A stretch of DNA of 64,000 nucleotides from CAVTZP01 sp963739245 (lineage in GTDB: Bacteria > Chloroflexota > Dehalococcoidia > Dehalococcoidales > BS750m-G39). The stretch covers positions 124,001-188,000 of the forward strand of contig CAVTZP010000007.1 of the NCBI GenBank assembly GCA_963739245.1. The letters are read 5' to 3'. This document shows positions 49,386 to 57,426 of this stretch, in pieces. Under the pieces are notes generated by a model. The model ran no database searches, had not been told where the DNA came from, and worked only from the letters and a program-made list of their open reading frames with translations. The position numbers and the translations under genes were made by a program. Position 1 is the first letter of the stretch; each line of letters starts with the position of its first letter.

Positions 49386-50951
49386 CTAATCCCTTAGCTT
49401 GTAGCGCTCTATCTTGCCGGTGCTAGTCTTGGGAAGGTCTTTAACGAACTCTATCCACCTGGGGTACTTATAAGCTGCTATGTTCTTCTTGACAAACGCT
49501 TGAATATCGCTGGACAGTTCCTCGGATGGCTGGTAGCCCTTTTTCAGCACTATGTACGCCTTAGGCTTAACCAGGTTATGCTCGTCTTTCTTAGCCACTA
49601 CCGCCACCTCAAGCACCGCCGGATGGGAAACCAGGGCGTCTTCAACCTCAATGGGGGAGACCCATATGCCACCCACCTTGAGCATGTCATCACCCCGCCC
49701 GCAGTAATAGTAGTAACCTTCGGCATCCCGATAATACTTATCTCCGGTGTCAAACCACTCGCCCAGCATAGAAGTTTTGGTCTTGTCGTGATGGCGATAG
49801 TAATAAGCGGCTATTGATTCCCCCTCCACCTGCAGAGTGCCAACCTCACCATCAGGCACTTCGTTGCCCTTATCATCGACAATCCTAGCCTGATATCCCG
49901 GGACTATCTTACCCGAGCTTCCCGGTTTGACATCGCCGGGGCGATTGGAAATAAAAATGTGCAACAGCTCTGTTGAGCCTATACCATCCAGGATTTCCAG
50001 CCCAAACCTCTCCTTCCACTCATAAAAGATTTCTTTTGGTAGAGCCTCACCGGCTGAGGTACAGATACGCAGGGAGGAAAGGTCGTACTTTTTCTCAGCG
50101 TCTTTTACCTCCAGCATATTGGCGTATAGCGTTGGTACACCAAAAAACACCGTAGGGTGATAGCGGTTAATGGTTGAGAATATGGTTTCCGGCCGAGGTC
50201 GGTCAGAGAGCAGAACTACCGACCCGCCGACAGCTAAGGGATAGAAGAAGCTGTTACCCAATCCGTAAGCAAAGAAGAACTTTGATGCCGAGAAGAGTAC
50301 ATCGTCCTGGTTAATGCCCAAGATACCTTTGGCATAGCTGTCAATGCAACTGAAGACATCGTGCTGAAGGTGAACAGCCGCCTTGGGGACACCGGTACTG
50401 CCGGAGGTATAGTTCCAGAAAGCGGCATCCTCAAAGGTGGTATAAGCCACGTCAAGTTTATCGGAACAACGGTCGACGATATCATGGAAGGAGATGTGAT
50501 AAGCCCTTGTTTTCTCGCCGACGATGATAGTGTTTTCCAGATAGAGAAGTTTCTCCTTAAAGCCCTCAATCTCCTCAATAAAATCGGCGTCGGCGATAAG
50601 GGTTCGTGCCCGACTGTTATTCAGCAGATAGCGATAGTCGTGCATGGTATACATGTAGTTGACTGGCACCGGAATAGCGCCGATTTTTATGGCGCCGTAG
50701 AAGCTGACCATAGCTTCAGGGGAATCGTACATCACCAGCATTACCCGCTCTTCCATATGCACTCCGAGAATTTTTAGCGCATTCCCCACCTTGTTTATCA
50801 GGCTCTGCATCTCAGCATAGGTATAGGTCTTATCCTGATAGTATACCGCCACCTTATCCCCCAACCCCTTTTCCACCATCTCATCGACAAGTTTCGTGGT
50901 TATGTTGTAATACTGGGGAATATAGCCCTGATATTTGTAAGGTCTTTCCAT
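49386..50951 (-). CDS. Benzoate-CoA-ligase-like acyl/aryl-CoA synthetase (AMP-forming)
   Basis: This is an ANL-superfamily ligase of about 521 residues: carboxylate, ATP and CoA give acyl-CoA, AMP and PPi. The motifs are YTSGSTGVPKAAVH (P-loop), GIGSTELLHIFISNRPGDVK (A5), WFDTGDKYYRDAEGYYYYCG (A7), RGDDMLKVGGIWVSPIEVE (A8) and the catalytic lysine in PKTSTGKIERYKLRD. The A5 segment with LHIFISNRPGD closely follows the benzoate-CoA ligase family, so an aromatic or related acid is the likely substrate. The gene stands alone; no aromatic-ring reductase is nearby, although an activase of the kind used by such reductases is encoded at 37.9 kb. ATG 50951 has GGTAGGTGG upstream. Confidence 0.85.
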   Translation of the reverse strand: MERPYKYQGYIPQYYNITTKLVDEMVEKGLGDKVAVYYQDKTYTYAEMQSLINKVGNALKILGVHMEERVMLVMYDSPEAMVSFYGAIKIGAIPVPVNYMYTMHDYRYLLNNSRARTLIADADFIEEIEGFKEKLLYLENTIIVGEKTRAYHISFHDIVDRCSDKLDVAYTTFEDAAFWNYTSGSTGVPKAAVHLQHDVFSCIDSYAKGILGINQDDVLFSASKFFFAYGLGNSFFYPLAVGGSVVLLSDRPRPETIFSTINRYHPTVFFGVPTLYANMLEVKDAEKKYDLSSLRICTSAGEALPKEIFYEWKERFGLEILDGIGSTELLHIFISNRPGDVKPGSSGKIVPGYQARIVDDKGNEVPDGEVGTLQVEGESIAAYYYRHHDKTKTSMLGEWFDTGDKYYRDAEGYYYYCGRGDDMLKVGGIWVSPIEVEDALVSHPAVLEVAVVAKKDEHNLVKPKAYIVLKKGYQPSEELSSDIQAFVKKNIAAYKYPRWIEFVKDLPKTSTGKIERYKLRD

Positions 50952-51035
50952 CTTGACCACCTACCCCGATGCTCTTTTTTATTTCCTTATTTAGTTTATA
51001 ATATCTGCTCCTTTTTTACAAAAGAGCCAGCTCAA

Positions 51036-51245
51036 CACCCTCACCCCCTTAATCCCCCTCTCCCTTAAGGGAGAGGGGGAGGAGAATCAAAAAAAGAGGG
51101 GCGAAGCCCCTCTTAAACACCCCAGTTGAAACGAGGGGGTAGGGATACAACCCTCCTCTAATAAAGTGAGAGATTGAGGGGCAAAGCCTCAGAGGGCGGG
51201 AGGGTGGGAAAAAGAAGTTTAGTGGGGAGGAGGTTGGGGGTAAAG
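51036..51245 (+). repeat. Dispersed intergenic repeat, copy B (longest)
   Basis: This copy fills most of the 364-base gap before the M16 gene. It starts CCCTCACCCCCTTAAT, then has a perfect palindrome with an 11-base-pair stem (CCCCCTCTCCC/GGGAGAGGGGG, 51054-51079) and a second hairpin AGAGGGGC-GAA-GCCCCTCT (51095-51113), followed by TCTTAAACACCCCAGTT. The downstream half carries GAGATTGAGGGG and GCCTCAGAGGGCGGGAGGG, shared with copy A. It is non-coding. Apart from this repeat the gap shows nothing. Confidence 0.85.
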
Positions 51246-51315
51246 TTCTATTAAATTGACACCCCATTGGGCAGACCGTTAGAATATCATTCAACCCTGA
51301 TTAAAGAGGCAAAAT

Positions 51316-52578
51316 TTGTATCAGAAGACCACTCTAGATAATGGATTGCGTGTTATCACCGCCGAGATGCCCCACACCCGCTCGGTATCTATCTGCATCT
51401 TTATTGGCGGCGGCTCCAGATACGAGACTGAGCCACAGGCTGGCATCTCACACTTTATTGAGCACCTCTGCTTTAAGGGTACTCAAAAGCGCTCCACCGC
51501 CAAGAAAATCTCCGAGGCAATAGAGGGGGTGGGGGGAATCATCAACGGGGGCACCGATAAGGAACTGACCCTTTACTGGTGCAAGGTGGCTCAACCCCAT
51601 TTCCCCCTAGCCCTGGATGTACTGGCGGACATGCTGCTCCACTCCAAGTTTAACCCCAAGGATATAGAAAGCGAGCGCAAGGTTATCTTTGAAGAGATTA
51701 ATATGGAAAGGGATTCCCCGCAGCAGCTGGTTGACCTGCTCATTGATGAGCTTTTATGGCCAGGCCATCCCCTGGGAAGGGATATCGCTGGGAGCAAGCA
51801 GTCAGTGGCGGCCATTACTCGGGAGACGATGCTTGACTACCTGGCGCATCAGTATCTACCCAGCAACACTGTGGTCGCTATTGCCGGTGCTGGCCAGCAC
51901 CAGGAGATATTAGCCGCTGTCGTCCAGGCCCTGGGTGACTGGGCTAACCTTACCCCTCACCCCGGATATTCACCATATAAAGAGCAAAAATTCCCGCGGC
52001 TACATATTGAGACGAAGGACACGGAGCAAGCCCACCTTTGCCTGGGACTAAGCGGGTTGTCCCTACTTCACCCCAAGCGTTTTACCCTTGACCTGCTTAA
52101 TGTTATCCTCGGGGAGGGCATGAGCAGCCGCCTGTTTACGGAGATTCGCGACCGGCTCGGGCTTGCCTATAGCATCCACAGCTTTGTCGACCACTTCCTT
52201 GACACTGGTTCAATTATCATCTACGCCGGCGTGGAACCCAAAAACCTCCAACTAGCCATCACCGCTACCCTGGAACAACTTTCCCGACTCAAGGAGATAG
52301 TCCCCAAGGCTGAATTATCTAAGGCTAAGGAACTGTCAAAGGGTCGCTTACTGCTTCGCATGGAGGATAGCCGCAGTGTTGCCGGATGGGCGGGAGCACA
52401 GGAGATCCTTACCGGGCAAATCCTCAGCGTTGACCAGCTAATGTCCATTATTGACGGCATTAGCGCTGAAGAGCTCAGGCAATTAGCCCACGAGCTGCTC
52501 CTGTCAAGCCAGCTCCGCCTGGCAGTAGTTGGTCCGGTGGCTAAAGACGAGCCCTTAGATAAGCTGCTTAAGCTCTAG
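51316..52578 (+). CDS. M16-family metalloprotease
   Basis: This is a pitrilysin/M16 peptidase of 420 residues related to mitochondrial processing peptidase and PqqL/YmxG-type proteins. The inverted zinc motif HFIEH is at residues 46-50, and the downstream glutamate lies in ERKVIFEEINMERD. The N-terminal half is the active domain, and the C-terminal half (LSGLSLLHPKRFTLDLLNVI...LGLAYSIHSFVDHF) is the usual structural domain. There is no signal peptide. TTG 51316 is preceded by AAAGAGG. In many bacteria this gene neighbours pnp, rpsO or dapB; here it is separate, next to groEL. Confidence 0.88.
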   Translation: MYQKTTLDNGLRVITAEMPHTRSVSICIFIGGGSRYETEPQAGISHFIEHLCFKGTQKRSTAKKISEAIEGVGGIINGGTDKELTLYWCKVAQPHFPLALDVLADMLLHSKFNPKDIESERKVIFEEINMERDSPQQLVDLLIDELLWPGHPLGRDIAGSKQSVAAITRETMLDYLAHQYLPSNTVVAIAGAGQHQEILAAVVQALGDWANLTPHPGYSPYKEQKFPRLHIETKDTEQAHLCLGLSGLSLLHPKRFTLDLLNVILGEGMSSRLFTEIRDRLGLAYSIHSFVDHFLDTGSIIIYAGVEPKNLQLAITATLEQLSRLKEIVPKAELSKAKELSKGRLLLRMEDSRSVAGWAGAQEILTGQILSVDQLMSIIDGISAEELRQLAHELLLSSQLRLAVVGPVAKDEPLDKLLKL

Positions 52579-52582
52579 CAAT

Positions 52583-52615
52583 AAAAAGCCGTGGCTTTAG
52601 AACCACGGCTTTTTT
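52583..52615. terminator. Bidirectional terminator between the M16 protease and groL
   Basis: The stem AGCCGTGG/CCACGGCT (52587-52594 with 52603-52610) is flanked by A5 on the left and T5 on the right, so it can end both the plus-strand protease gene and the minus-strand groESL operon. Confidence 0.85.
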
Positions 52616-52631
52616 AAATTAGCCCAGTGAT

Positions 52632-54248
52632 TTAATACTCCATGCCACCACCGGGCGGCATTGGCGGCATCTTCTCCTTCTCCGGTATATCAGCCACCAG
52701 GGCCTGGGTAATCAGAACCATAACCGCAATGCTGGCGGCATTCTCCAGCGCTGACCTCACCACCTTGGTTGGGTCAACAACGCCCTTCTCCACCATATTA
52801 CCAAAGTCATCGGCTACCGCATCGTAGCCAACGCCGGGCTTGCTCTTCTTAACTGAATCCACTATTACCGCCCCATCCTTACCGGCATTAGTAGCAATCC
52901 AGCGAATTGGCTCCTCCACCGCTTTCCTGATAACATTAACCCCGGTGAGTTCATCGCCGCTAGCTTCCAGCTTATTCAGAACCGCGAGGGCATTGATCAG
53001 GGCAACACCACCACCGGGAAGAATGCCCTCCTCCACCGCCGCTTTGGTCGCCGATAGGGCGTCCTCAACCCGGTGCTTCCTCTCTTTAAGCTCAACCTCG
53101 GTAGCGGCTCCAACCTTGATTACGCCTACCCCACCCACCAGCTTCGCCTGCCGCTCCTGAAGTTTCTCACGGTCAAAATCGGAGGTAGTTTCCTCTATCT
53201 GAGCCTTAATCTGCTTGATTCTGGCTTTAATTGCCTCCTCCGAGCCCCTGCCTTCAACTATAGTAGTGTTGTCCTTATCTATCGTCACCCGGCGCGCCCG
53301 ACCCAGGTCTTCAACGGTAACCGAGTCCAGCTTACGCCCCACCTCCTCCGAGATTACCTTGCCTCCGGTAAGGACAGCAATATCATCAAGCATTGCCTTG
53401 CGCCTGTCGCCAAAGCCGGGGGCTTTAACCGCGATGACATTTAAGGTGCCCCGCAGCTTATTGACCACCAGGGTAGCCAGGGCTTCACCCTCAACATCCT
53501 CAGCCAGAATCAGCAGGTTCTTTGAGACCTGCAGTATCTTCTCCAGCGCCGGCAGAAGGTCAGATATTGCCGAGATCTTCTTATCAGTAATAAGGATGTA
53601 GGGGTCATCAATCACCGCTTCCATGCGCTCGGCGTTGGTGATGAAGTACGGGCTGATATAGCCCCGGTCAAACTGCATCCCCTCAACATACTCGGTCTCA
53701 TACTTTACTCCCTTGGACTCCTCCACGGTGATAACCCCGTCCTTGCCTACCTTCTCCATAACCTCGGCGATTAGATCGCCAATCTCACCATCTTTTGCCG
53801 TGATAGTACCAACCTGAGCAATCTGCTCCTTACCCTTTACTTCAATAGATACCCGTTTAAGCTCATCAATAACAGCCTTGGTCGCCTTCTCAATGCCCCG
53901 TTTCAGCGCCATAGCGTCGGCTCCGGCAGCCAAATTCTTGAACCCCTCGCTAATAATGGCATGGGCCAGAACAGTGGAGGTGGTGGTGCCATCGCCGCAG
54001 GCATCATTGGTCTTGGTCGCCGCCTCCTTAACTAACTGGGCGCCCATGTTCTCAAAGGGGTCAGGAAGCTCAATATCCTTGGCAATGGTAACCCCGTCAT
54101 CAATTACCGTCGGTGGTCCCCACTTTTTATCCAGGACGACACAGCGCCCTTTGGGTCCCAGGGTCACTTTAACGGCATCAGCTAAGGCGTCTACCCCCCG
54201 CTTCAGAGCATGCCTGACCTCCTCATCAAATATAATCTGCTTAGCCAT
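52632..54248 (-). CDS. groL: 60 kDa chaperonin GroEL
   Basis: GroEL forms the tetradecameric folding chamber with GroES. The 538-residue protein has the conserved start AKQIIFDEEVRHALKRGVDA, VTLGPKGRCVVLDKKWG, GDGTTTSTVLAHAI (ATP site) and an apical domain. The C-terminal tail ends in KEKMPPMPPGGGMEY, the Gly-Met-rich form typical of GroEL. The length and frame are intact. It is 36 bases downstream of groES and ends at a strong terminator. Its ATG is preceded by AAGGAGG. Confidence 0.98.
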   Translation of the reverse strand: MAKQIIFDEEVRHALKRGVDALADAVKVTLGPKGRCVVLDKKWGPPTVIDDGVTIAKDIELPDPFENMGAQLVKEAATKTNDACGDGTTTSTVLAHAIISEGFKNLAAGADAMALKRGIEKATKAVIDELKRVSIEVKGKEQIAQVGTITAKDGEIGDLIAEVMEKVGKDGVITVEESKGVKYETEYVEGMQFDRGYISPYFITNAERMEAVIDDPYILITDKKISAISDLLPALEKILQVSKNLLILAEDVEGEALATLVVNKLRGTLNVIAVKAPGFGDRRKAMLDDIAVLTGGKVISEEVGRKLDSVTVEDLGRARRVTIDKDNTTIVEGRGSEEAIKARIKQIKAQIEETTSDFDREKLQERQAKLVGGVGVIKVGAATEVELKERKHRVEDALSATKAAVEEGILPGGGVALINALAVLNKLEASGDELTGVNVIRKAVEEPIRWIATNAGKDGAVIVDSVKKSKPGVGYDAVADDFGNMVEKGVVDPTKVVRSALENAASIAVMVLITQALVADIPEKEKMPPMPPGGGMEY

Positions 54249-54284
54249 ATTAATTCCTCCTTAAATCCTTAATTGTTAGCCCCC

Positions 54285-54629
54285 TTATTTCCTTGGGTAT
54301 ACTGTTTTCGGTCTGTCGCTCTCTGCTTTTTCATGCTTACCCTTTTTGGCTAGAATGTCACCCTCGCGCAGGATTATAACTTCCTCACCCTCAACCTTAT
54401 ACTCCGTGCCACCATACTTAGCATAGATTACTATATCACCTACCTGAACATCCATAGCTATCCGCTTTCCATCCTCAGATAGCCGACCCGGACCAACCGC
54501 CAATACCTCCCCCTCCTGGGGCTTCTCCTTGGCGGTATCGGGAAGGACAATCCCCCCTTTGGTCACCTCCTCCCGCTCAATAGGCTTAACTACTAGCCGG
54601 TCACCTAACGGCTGAAGCTTAAATGCCAT
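54285..54629 (-). CDS. groS: 10 kDa chaperonin GroES
   Basis: GroES is the heptameric lid of GroEL. The 114-residue product starts MAFKLQPLGDRLVVKPIERE and has the mobile-loop region TKGGIVLPDTAKEKPQEGEV and the KYGGTEYKVEGEEVIILREG ending. A tail of about 18 charged residues (KKGKHEKAESDRPKTVYPRK) extends beyond the usual C-terminus. I prefer ATG 54629: the AAGGAGG lies 6 bases upstream of it but directly abuts the earlier ATG 54635. It is the first gene of the groESL operon under CIRCE control. Confidence 0.97.
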   Translation of the reverse strand: MAFKLQPLGDRLVVKPIEREEVTKGGIVLPDTAKEKPQEGEVLAVGPGRLSEDGKRIAMDVQVGDIVIYAKYGGTEYKVEGEEVIILREGDILAKKGKHEKAESDRPKTVYPRK

Positions 54630-54668
54630 TTCCATCCTCCTTCTTCAATTCAATAACCTCGCTTCATT

Positions 54669-54695
54669 TTAGCACTCTCAGACGAAGAGTGCTAA
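54669..54695 (-). promoter_or_regulatory. CIRCE operator (HrcA-binding site)
   Basis: A perfect match to the CIRCE consensus: TTAGCACTC, 9 bases, GAGTGCTAA. It lies between the groESL promoter and the groES start codon. HrcA repression of the heat-shock operon is well established for this element; hrcA itself is not in the window. Confidence 0.97.
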
Positions 54696-54700
54696 CGTCT

Positions 54701-54729
54701 ATCATAGCGCACATCGGCCTAAGTCGCAA
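54701..54729 (-). promoter_or_regulatory. groESL promoter
   Basis: On the minus strand TTGCGA (54729-54724), a 17-base spacer and TATGAT (54706-54701). The predicted start site falls at the beginning of the CIRCE element, so HrcA would block initiation directly. Confidence 0.75.
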
Positions 54730-54844
54730 CTCAATAGGCAGCTATTTGTGGTCAACCCAAGTCACTAGCAGGCATTTATAGCCAATAATTGCCCCTTTTC
54801 TTCCCAAATAGCACTACCCTATCTCTTCCTCAAGGGTATGCCCG

Positions 54845-55817
54845 CTAAGCCAGCTTGAGACTGGGAAACACATCCAGGTCCAAGCCGCTAGTCTTGCCTG
54901 CCTTGAGCCGGTAATAACCGCAGGCGGCAATCATGGCGGCGTTATCGGTGCACAATATCGGCTTGGGAACCAGGACAGGGAGGGGGGAATTTTCCCGCCA
55001 GCCTTTTCCGAAGTAGCTCATTGGCGGCCACCCCACCCGCCAGCAGAATCTGCTTCACCCGCCGCTCCTTAGCCACCGCCACCGTTTTGGTAACCAGGAC
55101 ATCAATCACCGCCTCCTGAAAACTGGCCGCGCCGTCAGCCGCCGATGAAATCTTCCCCGCCTCAACCAGCCGTAGCAGTGCCGTCTTAACCCCACTAAAG
55201 CTGAAGTCGCTGCTCCCCTTCAGCCAGGCACGGGGTAGCTGAATAGAGACTGTACCCCCCTTTGCCGCCCGCTCAATAGCCGGACCGCCGGGATAACCCA
55301 AATCCAGTACTCTGGCGGCTTTGTCAAAGGCTTCACCGGCAGCGTCGTCCCGGGTTCGCCCCAGTACCACATAATCCCCATGCCCCCGCATCAAGACCAA
55401 ATCGCTATGTCCCCCGGAAACAATAAGACAAACCACCGGGAATTCTATGCCATGGTTATCCAGCCAGTTGGCATAGATATGACCCTCAAGGTGATTAACC
55501 CCGCTAATCGGCAAGCCATGAGCCATGGCAACAGCCTTAGCCGCATTCACCCCCACCAGCAATGAGCCAGCCAGACCCGGCCCAATAGTCACCGCAATAC
55601 CAGATAGGTCTTCCCACCTAGTCTCAGCCATTGCCTGCTCTAGTATCGGGATAATGGACAGGATATGCTGGCGGGAGGCGACCTCGGGAACGACCCCGCC
55701 ATAGCGAGCATGGATTTCCACCTGAGAGGCAATCTGGTTGGACAGAATTTTTGTCCCGTCTTCCACCACCGCCGCCGCCGTTTCATCGCAAGAGGTCTCA
55801 ATACCCAGGATTTTCAT
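54845..55817 (-). pseudogene. tsaD: tRNA N6-threonylcarbamoyltransferase TsaD, single frameshift near the C-terminus
   Basis: TsaD transfers the threonylcarbamoyl group to A37 of ANN-decoding tRNAs. From ATG 55817 the protein reads ILGIETSCDETAAAVVEDG, HARYGGVVPEVASRQH, GVNHLEGHIYANWL with the metal-binding histidines, and CLIVSGGHSDLVLM. The frame breaks at a run of six G (54982-54987), and the normal end PLPVLVPKPILCTDNAAMIA followed by ACGYYRLKAGKTSGLDLD continues in another frame to TAG 54845. Since TsaD is nearly universal and the break is in a homopolymer, a sequence error is likely. mtaB, acting on the same modified base, lies at 13 kb. Confidence 0.9.
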
Positions 55818-55848
55818 AGCATAGAATTATAGCATAGATTAAGTTTAT

Positions 55849-55940
55849 TAACCCCATCCCCTTTATCCCCTTCCCCTTAATAAGAGGAAGGGGAGGTAAT
55901 AGAAAGAGGGGGCTAGCGCCCCCTCTAAACTCCCCTGTAT
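55849..55940 (+). repeat. Dispersed intergenic repeat, copy C
   Basis: Located just after tsaD. Its first hairpin is imperfect (CCCCTTCCCCTTAATAAG then AGGAAGGGGAGG), and its second hairpin AGAGGGGGC-TAGC-GCCCCCTCT (55905-55926) has one more base pair than in copies B and D. It ends with TCTAAACTCCCC. The orientation is the same as copy B. Confidence 0.78.
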
Positions 55941-55947
55941 TTGCTTA

Positions 55948-56574
55948 CTAAACAAGTGGTTCTTCGGCTTCTATTTTTCTAGGTTGCAAAATATATAACG
56001 CTATTTCATGCATTTTCCCTAAAACCATAGCTAGTTCTTCAAACTTTATTTCGTATTTTGAAATTACAACACCATCACCGTTTTTGGTAACAGTCAGCAT
56101 TACTGGTTGACCTGGAGCTATCTCATCCTCTCGAATTAGCTTATCCATATGCTCTATGGCATTTCGAACGTTTGAGACGGATCCACTTTTTGTTTCTACT
56201 AATTTTCTGAGTTCTCTTGGAAGGGCTAGTGATTCCTTTTCTGATTTGATTCTCTCTAATAGCTTAAATAATCGTGAGACAGCATTAATGCAAGTCTCGA
56301 TATGGTTTGTAAACGTAACGAAATACATACGCCGTCCATGTTTTTGCATTTCTTTTGCTGGGCGATTTGCTTCTGCTATGTCAGCAAGAATAGCTTTCCT
56401 CGCTTCGTGATATTCACCTAAGGCTTTATCTACAAGACGAATAAAGTTTCTTCGGTACAGCCCCGCTTTCCGCGTTAAGCCGGGTTCACCTATCATTACT
56501 TGAACAATCAGGCGGCCTATAAGAGAATCTAAACCTGACAAATCAGGCATTTTACATTCTGATGGAATTGCCAT
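55948..56574 (-). CDS. Hypothetical low-GC protein flanked by repeats
   Basis: This is a 208-residue protein with no family I recognise. The sequence is mainly helical and charged, with YRRNFIRLVDKALGEYHEAR, MYFVTFTNHIETCINAVSRL and RNAIEHMDKLIREDEIAPGQ as the most structured parts. The RNAIEHMDK motif is reminiscent of small HEPN-like or toxin-associated proteins, but this is only a resemblance. The gene is visibly AT-richer (by eye about 36-40% GC) than the neighbouring genes. It starts at ATG 56574 without a clear ribosome site; a TATAAT occurs 28 bases upstream. It lies between repeat copy C (after its stop codon) and copy D, in inverted orientation, upstream of its start. Confidence 0.6.
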   Translation of the reverse strand: MAIPSECKMPDLSGLDSLIGRLIVQVMIGEPGLTRKAGLYRRNFIRLVDKALGEYHEARKAILADIAEANRPAKEMQKHGRRMYFVTFTNHIETCINAVSRLFKLLERIKSEKESLALPRELRKLVETKSGSVSNVRNAIEHMDKLIREDEIAPGQPVMLTVTKNGDGVVISKYEIKFEELAMVLGKMHEIALYILQPRKIEAEEPLV

Positions 56575-56627
56575 AGCTTTGCTACAAAGTTTATATATCT
56601 TGATTATACCATGCAACTCGTTTATAA

Positions 56628-56715
56628 GGAGTGTTTAAGAGGGGCGAAAGCCCCTCTTTTATTTTCTTCCCCCTCTCCTTTGAAGGAGAGGGGGATTAAG
56701 GGGGTGAGGTTACAA
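56628..56715 (-). repeat. Dispersed intergenic repeat, copy D (inverted)
   Basis: Read on the minus strand it gives CCTCACCCCCTTAATCCCCC, a TCTCC/GGAGA-based hairpin, and AGAGGGGC-TTTC-GCCCCTCT (56657-56638), then TTAAAC. It matches the first half of copy B almost base for base. It is oriented opposite to copies A-C. Confidence 0.85.
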
Positions 56716-56769
56716 GAATCTGCTTTGACACACCCACTAGCCGATGCTATGATGGCGAAAAGGAAAGAC

Positions 56770-57414
56770 ATGCAGCGACTACGAGTTAGATTCTGCCGAG
56801 GGGAAGAGATAAAGTTCATCTCCCATCTAGATATAATGCGCCTGTGGCAAAGAGCCCTAAATCGAGCCGGGATACCATTGGCTTACACTGAGGGATTTAG
56901 CCCCCACCCCAGAATATCGCTAGCCGCACCCCTTCAGGTGGGGATAACCAGCCAGGCTGAGCTAATGGATATCTCTTGCACCAGATGGGTCTCTCCACAC
57001 TTCTTCACTAACGCGGTAAACCAGCAATTGCCGCCCGGCATCAAGATACTACAGGTCTACCCGGTAGCCCCAACTATGCCCTCCCTGCAATCGCAGGTCA
57101 GCTACACCGAATATGAGGTTCAAATAGAAACAGAAAGGGATAAGGCGGATACAGAGTCAGTCCTTGCCTCTCTGCTATCGGCAAAGCAATTGCCCTGGCA
57201 CCATGAGCGGGATACCGGAACCCACAGTTACGACCTGAGAGCACTAATTGATGAACTGTGGCTTATTGACTGGCATAAAGGATATTGCACCATAGGCATG
57301 AGGTTACGCTGTGATAGCAGTGGTTCAGGCAGACCGGAGCAGGTGGCTGCCGCCCTGGGCTTCAGCTATCCCCATTCCATCCACCGCACCAAACTGATTC
57401 TAAAGACAAGCTAG
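56770..57414 (+). CDS. TIGR03936-family radical-SAM-associated protein (DUF2344)
   Basis: This protein of about 214 residues matches the DUF2344/TIGR03936 family, normally encoded beside or fused to the C-terminus of a TIGR03960-type radical SAM protein. Family blocks: RLRVRFCRGEEIKFISHLDI and RLWQRALNRAGIPLAYTEGFSPHPRISLA (quoted in part), and GTHSYDLRALIDELWLIDW near the C-terminus. Its radical SAM partner is not visible here. I prefer ATG 56770 with AAAAGGA upstream; ATG 56752 or an earlier start would run into repeat copy D. It is followed 12 bases later by tilS. The function is unknown, with a possible link to ribosome or tRNA modification. Confidence 0.8.
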   Translation: MQRLRVRFCRGEEIKFISHLDIMRLWQRALNRAGIPLAYTEGFSPHPRISLAAPLQVGITSQAELMDISCTRWVSPHFFTNAVNQQLPPGIKILQVYPVAPTMPSLQSQVSYTEYEVQIETERDKADTESVLASLLSAKQLPWHHERDTGTHSYDLRALIDELWLIDWHKGYCTIGMRLRCDSSGSGRPEQVAAALGFSYPHSIHRTKLILKTS

Positions 57415-57426
57415 CTGGGGGGGAGG

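Noticed and set aside
54780..54844. Inverted repeat TACCCT/AGGGTA downstream of tsaD as a terminator
   Set aside because: The loop is long and no T-run follows, so it is not a convincing terminator on either strand.
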